A stretch of 64,000 nucleotides of DNA. Origin: Cymbidium sinense (Eukaryota; Streptophyta; Magnoliopsida; Asparagales; Orchidaceae). Below, in pieces: positions 61,954 to 64,000 of this stretch; position 1 is the first letter of the stretch, and every line of letters begins with the position of its first letter. Made by a program: the position numbers and the translations under genes. The stretch spans positions 62,001 to 126,000 of the forward strand of contig JAKCPB010000353.1 in the NCBI GenBank assembly GCA_021442155.1, written 5' to 3'. The notes beneath the pieces were generated by a model. It worked only from the letters and a program-made list of their open reading frames with translations, searched no databases and was not told the DNA's origin.

Positions 61954-62018
61954 CCTAACCCTAACTGTAGACCTAAACCTAAAGTAACTAAATAAATTAA
62001 AAAATAAACCTAAACCCT
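61954..62018 (+). repeat. Short telomere-like stretch between gypsy pol and GRP copy 5
   Basis: CCCTAACCCTAACTGTAGACC, then the TAAAGTAACTAAATAAATT motif that also precedes GRP copies 2 and 3. The first two units are CCCTAA rather than CCCTAAA. Confidence 0.8.
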
Positions 62019-62472
62019 AAGAATGGGCAAAACCTTGAAGGCAGGAATATCACAACTAGTTTCGCCTACATCGCATGGAGACAAAGGTGAGGCGACAATT
62101 ATCATAGGTGAAAGATCTAGAGGTGCCGGTGGATATGGTGGGTGGTAGTAGGTGGTTATGGAGGTGGAGGAGCATGAGGTTCGTGGTGGTGGAGAGATCG
62201 TGATATGATGGTGGATCCCGCTACTCAAGAAGCCAGTGTGGTTCTAATGAGAACTGGAGAAACTGAAGAATGATCGATCTGATCTGCTGCTTATGGAACT
62301 ATGACTTTACAGTAGAGATGGTTTAATTTATCTAGGGTTATTTATTTGCTCTACACATGATCATTTTTTATCTATGTTGTTGCTTGTGTCTTAGAAAACT
62401 TAGTGTGCTACTTGGTTGATAAAATTGAAAAGAAGAAATATTGAATCTGAATTTGTTCTCTATTAAAAAAAA
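62019..62472 (+). pseudogene. GRP 3'-exon fragment, copy 5
   Basis: Same fragment, the most diverged in its glycine-rich part. It starts AAGAATGGGCAAAACCTTGA with the frame N-G-Q-N-L-E-G-R-N-I-T, and ends RYSRS, then S-N-E-N-W-R-N, with about 190 bp of 3' untranslated sequence to TTTGTTCTCTATTAAAAAAA. Telomere-like repeats follow at once. The minus-strand frame at 62010-62228 is antisense of this fragment. Non-functional. Confidence 0.8.
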
Positions 62473-63454
62473 TCAAAACCCTAAATCCTAAAATAAAACC
62501 AACCTAAACCTAAAACTTAAACCTAAACCATAAACCCTAAACCCAAAGCCTAAAACCTAAACCTTAAACCCTAAACCCTAAACCCTAAACCCTAAACCCA
62601 AAACCCAAAACCCTAAACCCTAAACCTAAACTAAATAAAACTAATAAATAAAAAATTTAAACCTAAATAAAATAAAATAAAATAAAATAAAAACCTAAAC
62701 TAAAACCTAAACCTAAACCTAAACCTAAAATTAAAATAAAATAGTAAATAAGAACTAAACTAAAATAAAATAAATAAAAACTTAAACTAACTAAAAAATT
62801 AAATAAACTTAAAAATAAAAAATCTAAATAAAATAAAAAACTAATCATAAAATAAAAATAACTTAAAATAAAATAAAATAAAAACTAAATAAAAACCTAA
62901 ACTTAAAAATAAAATCTAACCCCTAAACAAAAAAAAACCTAAACCTAACAAAACAAAATAAAATAAATATAAACCTAAACAAAACTAAACTAAACTAAAA
63001 TAAATAAAACCTAAACCTAAACTTAAAATAAACTAAACCTAAACACTAAACAATAAAATAATAAGAACTAAAATAAACCCAAACCCAAACTAAAAATAAT
63101 AAAACCTAAACCCAAACTAAAATATAAAAAAATAAATTTAAAAATCCTAAAACTTAAACCTAAAAAACCAAAATAGAAACCTAAACCTAAACCTAAAAAT
63201 AAAAAAATAAAACCTAAACCTAAAAAGTAAAATAAAAATAAAGCTAAAAAAAAAACTTAAACTAAAACCTAAACTTAAAAAATAAACTAAAATATTAAAC
63301 CTAGACTAAAATAAATAAACCTAAAATAAATAAAATAAACTAAATAAAAAATAATCCTAAAGAAAAATAAAAAATAAAATAAACTAAACTAAATAAAAAT
63401 AAATGAAATAAACTAAATAAACCTAAACCTACCAGTTTACTTAATTTTAAAAAC
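62473..63454 (+). repeat. Last telomere-like array
   Basis: Near-canonical repeats (62473-62640), then poor CCTAAAATAAA repeats ending at the boundary motif CTACCAGTTTACTTAATT (63429-63446). Unlike other units, non-telomeric DNA follows the motif instead of renewed CCCTAAA. Confidence 0.88.
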
Positions 63455-64000
63455 ACTATTTCGGGTGGGATTTTTGCAATTCTTGTAAAAACTTTAATGA
63501 AACAATTCATTTAAGGCTCAATTTTCTGGCAATCTTCACTAAAAATCACTCCAAATGCGTGGGGATGATGTAAAACAAAAACAAATGCAATGGTAATGTA
63601 AAAGAAATTTCTAAAATCAAGCAAAAACCATCACAAATATAAGAACCTGGCCAGCTATGGTTTTTGAAAAAATTTTCACCGAGGATGATTTCTGGTGGTG
63701 GTGATGATCCGAGTGTGCTCCTTAGTGCAAGAAGAAGCTTTAGAATGGGTTCGGGCTCTTGCTTCACTTCAGAATAATGTATCCACCAATGGCCACCACA
63801 TCTTCAATAGAATCCACTTGATTTTGATGGGAATCATTGCTAGTTAGCTTGAGAACTCTAGGAGAGTGAAATGAGTGTGTGAGAAAGAGTTTTTTCCTCT
63901 CTATTTTTTGTCTCCTTGCAATGGCCAAAAATCACCTCATTCATGGTGATTTTTGGCTCTAAGTGGGTGTCCTTTGCTTGGGTTGGTTGGGATTCTCCTA
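63455..64000. other. Unassigned non-telomeric sequence at window end
   Basis: Ordinary-composition sequence with phrases such as GAACCTGGCCAGCTATGG and GGTGGTGGTGATGATCC. A 73-residue minus-strand frame (63546-63767) is not recognised. It could be the start of another transposon or a gene; the window ends too soon to tell. Confidence 0.35.

Overview
This is nuclear DNA of a flowering plant, from a gene-poor, strongly AT-rich region that looks subtelomeric or interstitial-telomeric. Three things point to a plant: long arrays derived from the Arabidopsis-type telomere repeat (CCCTAAA), plant-type LINE, hAT, Ty3/gypsy and Myb/SANT-like sequences, and fragments of two plant housekeeping genes (a URB1-like ribosome-biogenesis gene and a glycine-rich RNA-binding protein gene). 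The LINE and gypsy proteins resemble monocot families, so a monocot is my guess; the species cannot be fixed from sequence alone. I see no intact conventional protein-coding gene.

Layout. 1-4533: degenerate telomere-like array, starting with the tail of a glycine-rich-protein (GRP) fragment. 4534-29645: a non-telomeric island. It holds the 5' end of a URB1-like gene cut off exactly at the telomere-like array, a GC-rich putative divergent promoter, a small MITE with a perfect 9-bp target duplication, a decayed hAT transposon (about 9.0-16.75 kb), a Myb/SANT-like pseudogene, a GRF zinc-finger ORF, and a 3.08-kb-period direct duplication of transposon noncoding sequence (20.5-25.7 kb). 29646-53853: telomere-like arrays carrying three copies of one LINE family (A 29.7-36.3 kb; C 38.3-39.6 kb, 3' part only; B 43.9-51.0 kb) and GRP 3'-exon fragments. 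53854-61953: a decayed Ty3/gypsy element on the minus strand, cut inside its protease domain where it meets telomere-like repeat. 61954-63454: telomere-like array with the last GRP fragment. 63455-64000: unassigned sequence.

The main theme is an association between telomere-like DNA and retroelements. Every array has the C-rich strand on +. All three LINE copies and all five GRP fragments are also on +. Two LINE copies and the GRP fragments run at their 3' ends through short A-runs straight into CCCTAAA repeats. This is what target-primed reverse transcription on the TTTAGGG strand would give, followed by segmental duplication of array units of about 3 kb. A telomere-repeat-associated LINE family in a plant, which may also have mobilised a GRP mRNA, is the most interesting hypothesis here. 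All LINE copies in the window are dead: stops, frameshifts and internal deletions are visible in the two long copies, and the third has only the 3' region.
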